A stretch of 64,000 nucleotides of DNA. Source: Candidatus Defluviilinea proxima. Lineage in GTDB: Bacteria; Chloroflexota; Anaerolineae; Anaerolineales; Villigracilaceae. The DNA lies in NCBI GenBank assembly GCA_016721115.1, contig JADKIW010000001.1, positions 325,501 through 389,500 on the forward strand, given 5' to 3'. The translations under genes and the position numbers were made by a program. Under the pieces are notes generated by a model. It did not search any database and had not been told where the DNA came from. It was given only the letters and a program-made list of their open reading frames with translations. Shown in pieces: positions 34,676-43,828 of the stretch. Within the stretch, counting starts at the first letter, position 1; the number at the start of each line of letters is the position of its first letter.

Positions 34676-36319
34676 TCAGGAATTTACTACGGCTACAGCC
34701 ATGGTCACACGGTTGCGTCCGTTATTTTTCGAACGGTACAAAGCCCGGTCGGCCGCTTGTAAAAGCGCATCACCACTCAAACCATGTTCGGGGAAGCATG
34801 CGACGCCAGCGGAGAATGTAGTAAAAAATCTCATATCTTCATACCGAATCACAGACTCTGAAAAACCTTGTCTCCATTCGTCTGCTCTTTCGTAGGCGAC
34901 ATCAAGCACAGCATTGGGCATGATGATAACAAACTCCTCGCCTCCATAACGGCAAAGCACATCGCCCCGCCGTGTACGGTCAACAAGGAACTTGGAAAAT
35001 GCCTGCAAGACTATATCTCCGCACTTGTGACCATAGGCATCATTGAATTGCCTGAAGTTATCCATATCAATGATCACAATCGATATGGGAGATTGTTCTC
35101 GTTCGGCGCGAGCAATTTCATTATCCAGGAACTCAGCCATAAAACGACGGTTATAGACATTCGTCAATGGGTCGCGAATAGCTTGCTCTTGCAACAAAGC
35201 GCGAAGTTTCTCGTTTTCATTGAGTTGGTCGGTGAGGGATTGATTGGTGTCCTTGAGCGCCTGTTCGAGTTGTTTATGCTCAGTGATATCGTGCGCCACG
35301 ATCACACGTCCCTGCACATTGTTGAAACGATCATATAAAGATGAAATGACAAGGTCCACAGTGCGAGACGGGTCGCCAGGAATGACAATCTCTTCTCGAA
35401 CATCCCCTGTCAGGTTATGTTGTTTTACGATCTCCGGCCAATCACGGAATATATGATCTGGATGTTGTCCGATAATCTCATCGGGCGATTTTTTTAGTAT
35501 GTTTTGGGCAACAATATTCGCATCCAGGATATGATTATAAGAATCGACAACGAACACCATCTCAGGGATATGTTCCATCACGGTATAACGCGCAATGGGA
35601 ATTAGGTCAAAGATGCGCAGGCCAAATACGCCGACAGCCACCAACGCAGCCGAAACAGTAAAGGAAATAGGCGTAAGGTCCACGCGGAATGTGAAGGCAG
35701 GGATCACTCGTGGCGCCAGTTGATAGAACACGTTGACCAAAATGGGAATGAAAGCGGCGGCCACCAAAACAAACATCTGTCTGCGATAGATATTACGGTA
35801 CTGGATCGCACGCCAAACTAATAATCCGATTGCAACCAGATTTAAAGAATACGATTGCGCCAATGCCACAAAATATAATTGCGTGCCCTTAACCACCAAC
35901 GGGCCACCCCGCGCGGAAAACGGCTGAATGGATGAATAATAATGTCCAAACCATGCTGTGGAAAATATGCAGATCAATGAGACCAGTGGAATAATAAAGA
36001 ACAGCGCACCTGTGTATCTATTTAACCATTTATCCAGGCGTGTATATTGGATCGTAAAAAAGAACCACAGGGCTGGCACAGTTAAGATACCGATGTTTTC
36101 AATCCGCAGCCAAAATCGTTTGACCTCCAACGCTGGCGAGAGCGTGATCATCGCGTAACTGAAACTCCAAAGCGCCAACAGGTATAACATCAATACAAGG
36201 GGCATCAACCCTGGCGCTTTATGCCTGCGCACCAATAGGGTAGCAATGACCAAAGCCATAGCCGTATTTAAAAACAATACCGAGGCAAAAACGATCCACT
36301 GCGTTTCCACTGTGACCAC
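34676..36319 (-). CDS. Membrane diguanylate cyclase, 7TM-PAS-GGDEF
   Basis: 547 residues. Seven hydrophobic helices (about 10-230) of the histidine-kinase 7TM type, a PAS domain (about 245-355, NHILDANIVAQNIL), a coiled linker (SLTDQLNENEKLRALLQEQ) and a GGDEF domain with RDPLTNVYNRRFM and the active-site loop YGGEEF. It makes cyclic di-GMP from GTP in response to an unknown membrane signal. No RxxD inhibitory site is obvious. The start is GTG; no ATG fits before the first helix. It complements the HD-GYP protein at 26.7 kb. Confidence 0.88.
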   Translation of the reverse strand: MVTVETQWIVFASVLFLNTAMALVIATLLVRRHKAPGLMPLVLMLYLLALWSFSYAMITLSPALEVKRFWLRIENIGILTVPALWFFFTIQYTRLDKWLNRYTGALFFIIPLVSLICIFSTAWFGHYYSSIQPFSARGGPLVVKGTQLYFVALAQSYSLNLVAIGLLVWRAIQYRNIYRRQMFVLVAAAFIPILVNVFYQLAPRVIPAFTFRVDLTPISFTVSAALVAVGVFGLRIFDLIPIARYTVMEHIPEMVFVVDSYNHILDANIVAQNILKKSPDEIIGQHPDHIFRDWPEIVKQHNLTGDVREEIVIPGDPSRTVDLVISSLYDRFNNVQGRVIVAHDITEHKQLEQALKDTNQSLTDQLNENEKLRALLQEQAIRDPLTNVYNRRFMAEFLDNEIARAEREQSPISIVIIDMDNFRQFNDAYGHKCGDIVLQAFSKFLVDRTRRGDVLCRYGGEEFVIIMPNAVLDVAYERADEWRQGFSESVIRYEDMRFFTTFSAGVACFPEHGLSGDALLQAADRALYRSKNNGRNRVTMAVAVVNS

Positions 36320-36601
36320 CTATTCACCAAAACTGACGGGACAATTCCCGCCGCTTGAATTTTACTATGCTGGCGGGAAATATTCCACACAAATTCAACA
36401 TACTTAGCGAATAAAGATTTACCAAATGCTCGTTTTCGGCCTCTATAGTATTGCCAATATGTCATCTCAATCCATCTCTACAGAGCCGTAAGCAATGCCC
36501 ACCAGTGCATCATCTACTTTCCTCCTTGCTCAAGCGAACGAGCGTGGAAGAGAAACGAATAAATTAAACCCGTAGGGGCGAAGCAGTGCTACATTTTATA
36601 T

Positions 36602-37876
36602 TTATGCCGTGCGGTAATATCCCACATCCACCGAATAGACCTGTCCCCGCTTGATGATCTGTTTCACCAGGTTTGTCCCGTAGCGATACCCAATGTGACG
36701 ATAATCGGGCACGGAGAGGATCAACATGTCCGCTTGTTTGCCGACTTCGATAGAACCAACTGTATCGGCACGGCGAATGGCATGTGCAGAATTAATGGTG
36801 GCTGCGGCGATGGCTTGAGCAGGTGTGATGCGCATGGCACGACAGGCAAGCGCGATCACAAATTGCATGGACTCATTCCATGTAGTGCCGGGATTACAGT
36901 CGGTGGCGAGGGCGAAGATGCCATCAGCTTCGATGATCTTTTTGGCGGGGGTGTAATCACATTCGGCGAGCCCAAATGGAGTGCAGGGAAGTGACACGGC
37001 AACCGTATCCGATTTCCCCAACGCGGCGATGTCAGCATCAGATGTCTTCACCAAATGATCTGCAGACACGGCTCCCAACTCTACCGCGAGCGATACACCG
37101 CCAAGATTGTCGAATTCGTCAGCGTGGATCTTGAGCGGGAATTTCAGCGACCCAGCTTTGGTCAAGATCTGACGCGATTGCTCAAGCGTGAACGCGCCCG
37201 TTTCACAGAATACATCCACAAAGGGTAGTGGACGTCGTGGAGCATGAGTCTCCCACCATTCTTTGAGCATGGGTAACATCGTCTCGCTTACAAGGTCGGT
37301 ATACCCTTGCGAGTTTTCTTTATATTCGGGGGGAATGGCGTGCGCACCGAGGAAGGTGGGGACAATTTCAATCGGAGTTTCATCATCAACAGTGAGCAGG
37401 GCTTTGAGCAGACGAAGCTCGGTGGCGGTTTGCAGGCCGTATCCCGTTTTGGCTTCGACGGTAGTAGTGCCGTTTCTGAACATACGCAACAAACGCGGAC
37501 GTGCCTGCGCAACAAGCGATTCGATGGAAGCAGTACGCGTCGCACGGACCGTGGAGAGGATGCCGCCACCTTCAGCCAGAATCTCAAGATAAGGCTTACC
37601 TGCCATCTTCATCTCGAACTCGTTCGCACGGTCACCGCCCCAAATGACGTGTGAATGCGGGTCCACAAACCCCGGCATGACCACACAGCGATTCGCGTCG
37701 AGAGTCGGTTCATTGGGATAAGAGGCGCGGAGTTCAGCCGTTGTGCCAACCGCGACAATTTTTTCATCGCGCACGACGACCGCACCATCTTCGATGATGC
37801 CAAGTGTTCCGAGGGCGTGACCGCGTTGCGGTCCGCCTGCGAGGGTGAGGAGTTGGGAGGAAGAGTGGATGAGCAT
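36602..37876 (-). CDS. hutI: Imidazolonepropionase
   Basis: 424 residues of the amidohydrolase fold. VMPGFVDPHSHVIWGG carries the HxH metal pair (about 78), EAKTGYGL follows near 142, IVPTFLGAHAIPPEYK near 172 is specific to HutI, KIHADEFDNLGG near 245 and the DCNPGTTW Asp near 320 complete the site. It opens the imidazolone ring in histidine degradation. Other hut genes are not in the window. The 282-base gap upstream of the GGDEF gene (36320-36601) shows no gene. Confidence 0.93.
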   Translation of the reverse strand: MLIHSSSQLLTLAGGPQRGHALGTLGIIEDGAVVVRDEKIVAVGTTAELRASYPNEPTLDANRCVVMPGFVDPHSHVIWGGDRANEFEMKMAGKPYLEILAEGGGILSTVRATRTASIESLVAQARPRLLRMFRNGTTTVEAKTGYGLQTATELRLLKALLTVDDETPIEIVPTFLGAHAIPPEYKENSQGYTDLVSETMLPMLKEWWETHAPRRPLPFVDVFCETGAFTLEQSRQILTKAGSLKFPLKIHADEFDNLGGVSLAVELGAVSADHLVKTSDADIAALGKSDTVAVSLPCTPFGLAECDYTPAKKIIEADGIFALATDCNPGTTWNESMQFVIALACRAMRITPAQAIAAATINSAHAIRRADTVGSIEVGKQADMLILSVPDYRHIGYRYGTNLVKQIIKRGQVYSVDVGYYRTA

Positions 37877-38023
37877 GGGAGGCTCCAGTTGTTATTGAGA
37901 AGTAGACAACAATGTTATTTAACCACAGATAAACACGAATGAACACTGTGTAATAATGTAATTCAACTTGCGGTTATACTCACCTATATCCATCCTCCTT
38001 CCATCTCCATAGGAGACTTTACA

Positions 38024-38557
38024 ATGAAAATTGAATTTGTAGCGAGCGATCAATTATCAGAAACGCAAAAGGAGGGTCTTAAACGGTTGAGAAACACCAT
38101 ATATCCAGACGCAATGCTGACAACAACGATCAACAAGCAGTTTGTTCGTGCGTCACCGCAGTGGTCGGTTTTGGTGTGGGATGAAGATGAATTGGTCTCA
38201 CGAGTGGGACTGCTTAAGCGTGAGATCATGAGCAACGGCGAGATAAAAATAATTGGTGGAATCGGGGGCATGTTGGCAAACCTTGAAAGCCAGAACAAAG
38301 GTCATACGAGCGAAGCGATGCGGGAAGCCGCGAGAGTCTTGAATGAAGAATTGAAGGTTTCGTTCGCGCTTTTATTTTGTCCATCACGGTCGGTTGAGTT
38401 TTATAAACGTATGAACTGGAAATCTTTTCAGGGAAGCATATTGGTTGACCAAAGGAAGGGAAAGGTCGAATTCACAGGTAATCATCCCATGGTTTTGGAT
38501 GTGAGAGAAACCGCTCCAATAGAGGGATCATTGGACCTCAACGGTTATCCGTGGTGA
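38024..38557 (+). CDS. GNAT N-acetyltransferase
   Basis: 177 residues. IKIIGGIGGMLANLESQNKGHTSEAMREAARVL contains the acetyl-CoA loop (Q-N-K-G-H-T in place of the usual Q-x-x-G-x-G), and FALLFCPSRSVEFYKRMNW is the usual late strand. The C-terminus ending DLNGYPW recalls AAC(2')-type enzymes. Substrate unknown. Start fixed by AGGAG six bases upstream. A single gene between divergent hutI and the converging methyltransferase. Confidence 0.7.
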   Translation: MKIEFVASDQLSETQKEGLKRLRNTIYPDAMLTTTINKQFVRASPQWSVLVWDEDELVSRVGLLKREIMSNGEIKIIGGIGGMLANLESQNKGHTSEAMREAARVLNEELKVSFALLFCPSRSVEFYKRMNWKSFQGSILVDQRKGKVEFTGNHPMVLDVRETAPIEGSLDLNGYPW

Positions 38558-38609
38558 TTTGATCGAGAGATCAATGGCAAGCACTGTTCACTTACGAGAC
38601 GCTTGGATC

Positions 38610-39176
38610 TTATTTCGTATTCTTCAATAGATACGTTGTGAGACTTCCCTCTTTGGGCGGCATTTCATAACTAAAGATCAGATTCTCCTCATCAAACGCA
38701 GACGGTTCCCACGCAGGGAAATCTGCAGAGATCGAAACAAGCCTTGATCCACGCTTCATCATTTTCTCCAAATACGAAGCGAGCTTGGCCACTTCCTTTG
38801 ACGTGGCATACACATACACCACATCCGCTTTGCTCAGATCTGATTTAAAAAAGTCCCCCCACTGAATCTGTACCTTGTTAGCTAGTCCACTTGCGGTGAC
38901 CCGTAACCAGATCAACGCGCATTGGACCGGTCCAATTTCAATACCGATCGCTTTCGCCCCGAATTCCTTCGCCGCAATGAAAAGGACACGTCCATCACCT
39001 GCACCAAGATCATAAAGAAGTTCATCCTGCTTCAAGTTCACCATCTGCAATGCTTTGCGGATGCGATCTGGTTTTGTCGGCTTGGAGGGAAGCCCATAAA
39101 ACGCAGGGACAAGAATCCACAGCAGGGCCAAAACGAAGAGCAGTAGATTCAAACCAAGCAGGCTAAGGACAAGCAT
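38610..39176 (-). CDS. Membrane-anchored class I methyltransferase
   Basis: 188 residues. One N-terminal helix (LLGLNLLLFVLALLWILVP), then a SAM-binding core with motif I LLYDLGAGDGRVLFIAA, acidic motif II GIEIGPVQCAL and WGDFFKSDLSKADVVYVYA. The Lys-methyltransferase (DOT1-like/PrmA-like) flavour is seen in bacterial proteins of this size. Substrate unknown. Six bases behind the upstream membrane-protein gene, so the two are coupled. Confidence 0.75.
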   Translation of the reverse strand: MLVLSLLGLNLLLFVLALLWILVPAFYGLPSKPTKPDRIRKALQMVNLKQDELLYDLGAGDGRVLFIAAKEFGAKAIGIEIGPVQCALIWLRVTASGLANKVQIQWGDFFKSDLSKADVVYVYATSKEVAKLASYLEKMMKRGSRLVSISADFPAWEPSAFDEENLIFSYEMPPKEGSLTTYLLKNTK

Positions 39177-39182
39177 GGAAGT

Positions 39183-39791
39183 TTATTCCGGGGATTTCAG
39201 TTTCAAGAACGTACGTGTCATAAAATACGCCGCCAGCAGCGACAGCAGGATCATCGCAACGAAGAAGCCAATGATGGCGTAGTTCCCAGAATTGAAGATC
39301 GGCGATGGAGGCGGGTGCATCACATTATCGGCTGTGGCAAAGACCACGCGCAGGACAATAATATAGATGATGTTCGCCAGTGATGTGACCCAATCTACGC
39401 TGATGAGCCAGAGGCCGACTTGCAACAACACACCCGTCACTGCAAAGATCAACGCGAGGCGAAAGCGCGGCTCAACGAGGAAGAGTCCGTTCCAGTTGGC
39501 CTGCATCGCCCACAGTGACAGCGGAAGATACGTCACCCAAAAGACAATGCCTGTACGCCCAAGCGCGGCAGACCAGTTGTGGAACACATCCTTTTTGGAG
39601 ATCAGCGCGAGCAAACCCGCGAGCCCCGCAACAAGAAAAGCCAACTCCGCCGCCAACACCCATGCGCCATGCAGATACACGATCCGCACATTGGAGCCAA
39701 GCGACTGTTCTTCCGGTCCGAATAAGGCCAGAAGAGCTATTAAAACAACCGCGATGAAAAACAAAGCGATGGGTGATTTGAGTTTCGACAT
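39183..39791 (-). CDS. Multi-pass membrane protein (cytochrome biogenesis-like)
   Basis: 202 residues and six hydrophobic segments. The first loop GPEEQSLGSNVRIVYLHGAWV, with the His after a short turn, and the W-rich stretch WAMQANWNGLF recall haem-handling proteins of the CcmC/CcsA type. The WWD-like signature is not complete, so the name is only a hint. Coupled to the methyltransferase gene. Confidence 0.5.
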   Translation of the reverse strand: MSKLKSPIALFFIAVVLIALLALFGPEEQSLGSNVRIVYLHGAWVLAAELAFLVAGLAGLLALISKKDVFHNWSAALGRTGIVFWVTYLPLSLWAMQANWNGLFLVEPRFRLALIFAVTGVLLQVGLWLISVDWVTSLANIIYIIVLRVVFATADNVMHPPPSPIFNSGNYAIIGFFVAMILLSLLAAYFMTRTFLKLKSPE

Positions 39792-39831
39792 AGCCCGATT
39801 TTACTCTATGAGAATGGCAACATAGATAAGA

Positions 39832-39857
39832 AGAGCCAGTCAATGTTGACTGGCTCT
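39832..39857 (-). terminator. Terminator behind the permease-prefix gene
   Basis: A 12-base perfect stem AGAGCCAGTCAA / TTGACTGGCTCT with a two-base centre, followed on the minus strand by TTCTTAT. Confidence 0.7.
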
Positions 39858-39873
39858 AATCTTTTCCTGAAAA

Positions 39874-41172
39874 TTATTCCGTCACTGTGATAAGAGGCGG
39901 AGAAACATTAACCGTATCTTTTTCTTTCGGCAAATACAAAGCTACAGCCAGTCCCAGCCCTGCGGCGACAAGCACCTGATTCCAGACAGCTAACACAAAA
40001 TCCAACCAATTCATTTGATAGGCATATAGGCGTGTTACCAACACACTGACAGCAATATTAAGCGCCATGTGGAAAAAGATCGCCACAGCCACAGGGATGG
40101 ATGCCGCACGTTGCCGCCCGCGGGTGGACGCTTCACGTACCAGCCAAACAGGCGCAACCAACGCCACCGTAAAACGGTATATCAACGCCACCAGAGCCAC
40201 TACATAGAACGGAATGTAATCCGTCCATTCGCCGCCATAGCGCCCAAAGACAACAGTGGGAAGTAGATATCCCAACAGCAACAGGAAACTTAGTCCGCCA
40301 TGTTTACGGGCAAACAGTTTTCCAATGAAAACCAACAACAGAAATGGAAGTGAACTATATAAATAAGATATTGGAGTCTGGAGGAAAAACAATTTGATAC
40401 TTTCCCAATTAGCACCAAAATAAAACACATCTCGCTCATACGAACGGTAAGTCTCTGCGACAAGTTGAAAGGCAAGCAACACACCATACAAAGCCAGCCA
40501 TGCCCAGGCAGTTCTTGAAAACTGGCGACGGCGCACGCTATACCAGACCAATCCGCATATGAGAATCAAACAAGCAAGTACAGGTACAAAATAATATGGA
40601 TCAAGTGCAAAGTCAAACACCTTCCATATGACTTTAGAACGGGGCATGAAAGGCAATTTGCCAAGCAGGTAAATTGGACTATAACTTTGTAAAGTCCCGT
40701 ACAGCAAACCTAGCGGTATCAAACCCCACACCGGGAAACGGCGTGTAAAAGCCCAAACGAACAACACCGGCACGATCAAAACGAAAGCCGCGCGATAGTA
40801 AACAATGAAAAACCAATCGTTATCCGATATCACCTGTTCGATCTGGCTGATAAAAAAGACCAAGCCAGGGATCAACACCAACAACACACCCTTCCAAGGT
40901 AACGGAGCGTTGGGCATGGCTTCCAACAACCCCACTTGGGCATTGGGGGCGCTAACATGCTCAATCACGACAGTCTTTCCAACATCTACAAGTGTTCTTA
41001 ACCATAGGAATAACAACCCTAACCCACCCCGTTTTTGATACGCCTCCCGACATTGATCGGTGAAAACGTGGAACATCTCGGTTTCATATGTTGTACGATA
41101 AGACTGTGGATATAAACGCAGCAATTGACGATAAATGTGTTGCGAAAATTCTATTGACTGATTCGGTTTCAT
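39874..41172 (-). CDS. Permease-prefix membrane protein of a PadR operon
   Basis: 432 residues. The first 75 residues (IYRQLLRLYPQSYRTTYETEMFHVFTDQCREAY) are the permease-prefix helix pair found next to PadR regulators. About ten membrane helices follow and no ABC motif is present. It follows the PadR gene by nine bases, the usual pairing. Function unknown; such proteins often belong to stress- or antibiotic-responsive loci. Confidence 0.7.
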   Translation of the reverse strand: MKPNQSIEFSQHIYRQLLRLYPQSYRTTYETEMFHVFTDQCREAYQKRGGLGLLFLWLRTLVDVGKTVVIEHVSAPNAQVGLLEAMPNAPLPWKGVLLVLIPGLVFFISQIEQVISDNDWFFIVYYRAAFVLIVPVLFVWAFTRRFPVWGLIPLGLLYGTLQSYSPIYLLGKLPFMPRSKVIWKVFDFALDPYYFVPVLACLILICGLVWYSVRRRQFSRTAWAWLALYGVLLAFQLVAETYRSYERDVFYFGANWESIKLFFLQTPISYLYSSLPFLLLVFIGKLFARKHGGLSFLLLLGYLLPTVVFGRYGGEWTDYIPFYVVALVALIYRFTVALVAPVWLVREASTRGRQRAASIPVAVAIFFHMALNIAVSVLVTRLYAYQMNWLDFVLAVWNQVLVAAGLGLAVALYLPKEKDTVNVSPPLITVTE

Positions 41173-41181
41173 TATGTCTCC

Positions 41182-41544
41182 TCAATTGAGCGGGTTTTCA
41201 AGCCGCTTGATGCGTGCTACTTTAACGGCTTGTGTCAGCCGTTGGTTCTCCTCCACAGCCAGTTTACGGCCGAGTGCGGTCAGCCGATAATAACGCCGCC
41301 GTTCATCGTCCAGGGCGGGGTCGGGGCGTTCGTCCACTTCCACGATCAGGTCTGCGGCTAGCAACCGCTTGATCGTGCCATACAATGTGCCGGGTCCAAG
41401 TTTGATTCGCCCGGTCGTTTGGTCTTCCACATCTTTCATGATGGCATAACCGTGTTTATCGCCATCTGCCAACGCAAGCAGAATATGGAATACCGCAGGC
41501 GTTAAAGGCTGGCCTGGAACAAAAGCTGAATTGGTGTCGGGCAT
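41182..41544 (-). CDS. PadR family transcriptional regulator
   Basis: 120 residues. Winged-helix start LTPAVFHILLALADGDKHGYAIMKDVEDQT, wing GPGTLYGTIKRLLAADLIVEVDERP and the closing YYRLTALGRKLAVEENQRL with a C-terminal dimer helix. A repressor by family. Its promoter contains an AT-rich inverted repeat that is probably its own operator. Confidence 0.9.
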   Translation of the reverse strand: MPDTNSAFVPGQPLTPAVFHILLALADGDKHGYAIMKDVEDQTTGRIKLGPGTLYGTIKRLLAADLIVEVDERPDPALDDERRRYYRLTALGRKLAVEENQRLTQAVKVARIKRLENPLN

Positions 41545-41569
41545 GGAAACCTCTTTTATATCTACAATG

Positions 41570-41615
41570 GATATATCTGTTACGGATATATATCAGAAGC
41601 AGGGAGAATTGTCAA
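41570..41615 (-). promoter_or_regulatory. PadR promoter with probable operator
   Basis: On the minus strand TTGACA (41615-41610), 17-base spacer, TATATA (41592-41587). An inverted repeat GATATAT (41570-41576) / ATATATC (41588-41594) covers the -10 region, suiting autorepression. Confidence 0.65.
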
Positions 41616-41647
41616 GCGCCTTAGTTGGGACAAGATATACTTGGCAA

Positions 41648-42124
41648 ATGGAAATTCAACCTCCTGCCAGCATTGCATTGGATTCGCTTGGAATCCCCCA
41701 TCGCCTCTTTATTCACAGGACGCCTGTCACCAGTTTCGAGGAGGCGGCTTCTGCCCGAGGGCAACGCCCCGAACAGATCGTACGAAGTATCTTGTTTCAA
41801 ATACGAGATGGAGAATTTGTGATGGTCTTGATGGCGGGACCTGCACAAGTGGATTGGAAGAAATTACGTCAACTCGTGAAAAGGTCACGCTTACGAATGG
41901 CGACTGAAGAAGAAGTATTGGAAGTGACGGGATACAGGATCGGGACGGTGAGTCCGTTTGGGTTGAAGAATCAGGTTCGAGTTATGATGGACGCGTCCGT
42001 TTTGAGGGAGGAGGAAATTTCCATCGGGTCAGGAGTCCGCAATACGGCGATCCTCATGAAGAGTAGCGATGTCCAAAAAGCATTAGGCCAAGTGGAGATC
42101 GTGGAGCTGGCAGAATCTTCTTGA
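41648..42124 (+). CDS. YbaK/EbsC-type aminoacyl-tRNA deacylase
   Basis: 158 residues. GIPHRLFIHRTPVTSFEEAASARG and QIVRSILFQIRDGEFVMVLMAG with the conserved Lys-like position, then GYRIGTVSPFGL and DASVL show the YbaK/ProX editing fold. It clears misacylated tRNA, for example Cys- or Ala-tRNA-Pro. ATG 41648 is taken because longer in-frame starts extend back into the PadR promoter. It diverges from the PadR operon. Confidence 0.85.
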   Translation: MEIQPPASIALDSLGIPHRLFIHRTPVTSFEEAASARGQRPEQIVRSILFQIRDGEFVMVLMAGPAQVDWKKLRQLVKRSRLRMATEEEVLEVTGYRIGTVSPFGLKNQVRVMMDASVLREEEISIGSGVRNTAILMKSSDVQKALGQVEIVELAESS

Positions 42125-42149
42125 CAAAATTCAGTGACTGAATTATAGT
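42121..42149 (+). promoter_or_regulatory. Promoter of the Rrf2 regulator gene
   Basis: TTGACA (42121-42126), 17-base spacer, TATAGT (42144-42149): near-consensus. A perfect 15-base palindrome (arms ATTCAGT, 42129-42143) fills the spacer and may be another operator. The -35 overlaps the YbaK stop codon. Confidence 0.75.
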
Positions 42150-42160
42150 AAAGGAGTAAA

Positions 42161-42179
42161 GTCTATAGAATTGATAGAC
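42161..42179 (+). promoter_or_regulatory. Operator-like inverted repeat 1 (Rrf2 gene)
   Basis: GTCTAT-N7-ATAGAC, 19 bases, 12 bases past the -10 of the Rrf2 gene. The same 19-base layout occurs over the pstS promoter. Confidence 0.6.
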
Positions 42180-42189
42180 TTATTAGACT

Positions 42190-42651
42190 ATGAGACTTTC
42201 CAAACGCGGTGAATACGGCCTTCGGGCAATGATCATGCTGGCGGGTACCCCCGACTCAGATACCTCCCTGCCTATGGTGCAGATCAAAGAGATCTCGCAA
42301 CGCGAGCAGATCTCAACGAAGTTCCTTGAGCAGATCCTGCTGACGCTCAAGAATGCAGGGTTGCTCCATAGCAAGATGGGTGTCGGTGGCGGGTATTACC
42401 TGGCCAGGCCTGCCAGTGAGATCAGCCTCGGGCAGATCTTCCGCGTGTTAGATGGGCCTGTGGCTCCGATCAAATGCGTGAGCCAGATGGCTTATGAGCC
42501 CTGCGGCTGCCCTGATGAACAAACTTGCGGATTACGTATGGTGATGGGCGATGTGCGAAATGCCATTGCTGATATTCTGGATACCACCACGTTGGCCGAT
42601 GTAGCCAAACGGCAAAGCGCGGTCCGTAAGAAGCTCGGCAGTAAAAAGTAA
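42190..42651 (+). CDS. Rrf2 family transcriptional regulator
   Basis: 153 residues. The winged helix runs from RLSKRGEYGLRAMIMLA through QISTKFLEQILLTLKNAGLLHSKMGVGGGYYLARP. The C-terminal half holds KCVSQMAYEPCGCPDEQTCGLR with four Cys residues (spaced C-x10-C-x-C-x5-C), matching the iron-sulfur or redox-sensing loop of IscR/NsrR/RsrR-type members. It is therefore probably a redox- or Fe-S-dependent repressor. It shares a 19-base operator with the pstS promoter directly downstream. Confidence 0.88.
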   Translation: MRLSKRGEYGLRAMIMLAGTPDSDTSLPMVQIKEISQREQISTKFLEQILLTLKNAGLLHSKMGVGGGYYLARPASEISLGQIFRVLDGPVAPIKCVSQMAYEPCGCPDEQTCGLRMVMGDVRNAIADILDTTTLADVAKRQSAVRKKLGSKK

Positions 42652-42661
42652 TCACTTTGAG

Positions 42662-42688
42662 AAAGCCCTGAAATGGGCGCTTTTTCTT
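42662..42688 (+). terminator. Terminator of the Rrf2 gene
   Basis: AAAGCCC / GGGCGCTTTTT stem with TGAAAT loop, then a T run. It overlaps the start of the pstS promoter. Confidence 0.65.
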
Positions 42689-42716
42689 GGCTCAAAAGTC
42701 TACTAGTACTATAGAC
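42687..42716 (+). promoter_or_regulatory. pstS promoter with operator-like repeat 2
   Basis: TTGGCT (42687-42692), 17-base spacer, TATAGA (42710-42715). The 19-base repeat GTCTA...TAGAC at 42698-42716 covers the spacer and -10, where a bound repressor would block initiation. Confidence 0.6.
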
Positions 42717-42756
42717 ATTATAGATTACAAACAAACATAACATAGGAGAGATACAC

Positions 42757-43755
42757 ATGCGTAAGCAAACTTTGACAGGGGTGACCATCCTTCTACTATT
42801 GGCAGTATTGCTGTCAGCGTGCGGAACTACCGCTCCTGCTGAATCAACCGTCCCTGAGTCTGACGCGAGCACTTCCTCCACTGAAACATTGAGTGGGACC
42901 ATATCCGTCTCTGGTGCGTTCGCCCTCTACCCCATGATGACCATTTGGGCAGAAGAGTTCACCAAGGTTCATCCCGATGTGCAATTTGATGTGCAAGGCG
43001 GCGGCGCCGGCAAAGGCATGACCGATACCATCGCAGGTGCCGTGGACATCGGCATGATCTCACGTAGCATCAAACCCGAGGAAGAATCACAGGGCATTTT
43101 CTGGGTGTCAGTGACCAAGGATGCGGTATTCCCCATCGTCAGCGCACAAAACCCATATGCCAACGAGATCCTAGCAAAAGGGATTTCACAAGAAACCTTC
43201 GCAAAGATATTTGTCACTGGCGAGATCAAGACCTGGGGTGAAGTGATCGGCAAGCCTGAAGTCACTGACGAGATCCATGTATTCACTCGTTCTGATTCCG
43301 CAGGCGCGGCAGAGATGTGGGCAAAGTTCGGCGGCGGCAAAGCACAGGATGATCTCAAAGGCATCGGCATCAATGGCGAACCCGCCATGGTGGATACAGT
43401 AATCAAAGACCCGTTGGGCATTGGGTATGGAAACCTGAACAGTGTGTTCGACCTGACCAGCGGCAACGTAATGACGGGCGTTATCATCCCGCCAATCGAC
43501 ATCAACACGAATGGTCAGGCAGATGCAGATGAAGTATACAAGGTCAAGGATGATGCATTCGCCGCCGTAGCAAATGGCAAGTATCCATCCCCTCCCGCTC
43601 GTTTTGAGAACCTTGCCACCAAAGGCAAACCATCCGGTCTCACCTTGGCATTCATTCAATGGATCTTGACCGACGGTCAACAATATCTTGAACAGGCTGG
43701 GTATGTAAAACTCACACCTGAACAACAAGCAGAGTCATTAGCGAAGATCAAATAG
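42757..43755 (+). CDS. pstS: Phosphate ABC transporter substrate-binding lipoprotein
   Basis: 332 residues. Lipobox LLSAC at residues 18-22 follows a signal helix. The binding domain shows GTISVSGAFALYPMMTIWAEEF, FDVQGGGAGKGMTDTIAGAVDIGMISR and the SDSAGAAEMWAKF loop, the Ser/Gly-rich pockets of PBP-like proteins (PF12849). It captures phosphate outside the membrane for PstCAB. No PhoB/PhoR pair or PhoU is present nearby; control seems to come from the Rrf2 regulator, so another oxyanion cannot be excluded. Confidence 0.87.
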   Translation: MRKQTLTGVTILLLLAVLLSACGTTAPAESTVPESDASTSSTETLSGTISVSGAFALYPMMTIWAEEFTKVHPDVQFDVQGGGAGKGMTDTIAGAVDIGMISRSIKPEEESQGIFWVSVTKDAVFPIVSAQNPYANEILAKGISQETFAKIFVTGEIKTWGEVIGKPEVTDEIHVFTRSDSAGAAEMWAKFGGGKAQDDLKGIGINGEPAMVDTVIKDPLGIGYGNLNSVFDLTSGNVMTGVIIPPIDINTNGQADADEVYKVKDDAFAAVANGKYPSPPARFENLATKGKPSGLTLAFIQWILTDGQQYLEQAGYVKLTPEQQAESLAKIK

Positions 43756-43778
43756 AGACAGTTCAAATTTTTATCACC

Positions 43779-43817
43779 ACAGAGTACACAGCGACGAACT
43801 CTCCGTGTACTCTGTGG
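43779..43817 (+). repeat. Long hairpin between pstS and pstC
   Basis: CCACAGAGTACAC pairs with GTGTACTCTGTGG around a 13-base loop, just ahead of the pstC ribosome site. It may stabilise the abundant pstS message or lower pstC expression. Related CCACAGA-type hairpins occur at 46535-46582. Confidence 0.6.
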
Positions 43818-43828
43818 CTAAGGACCAA

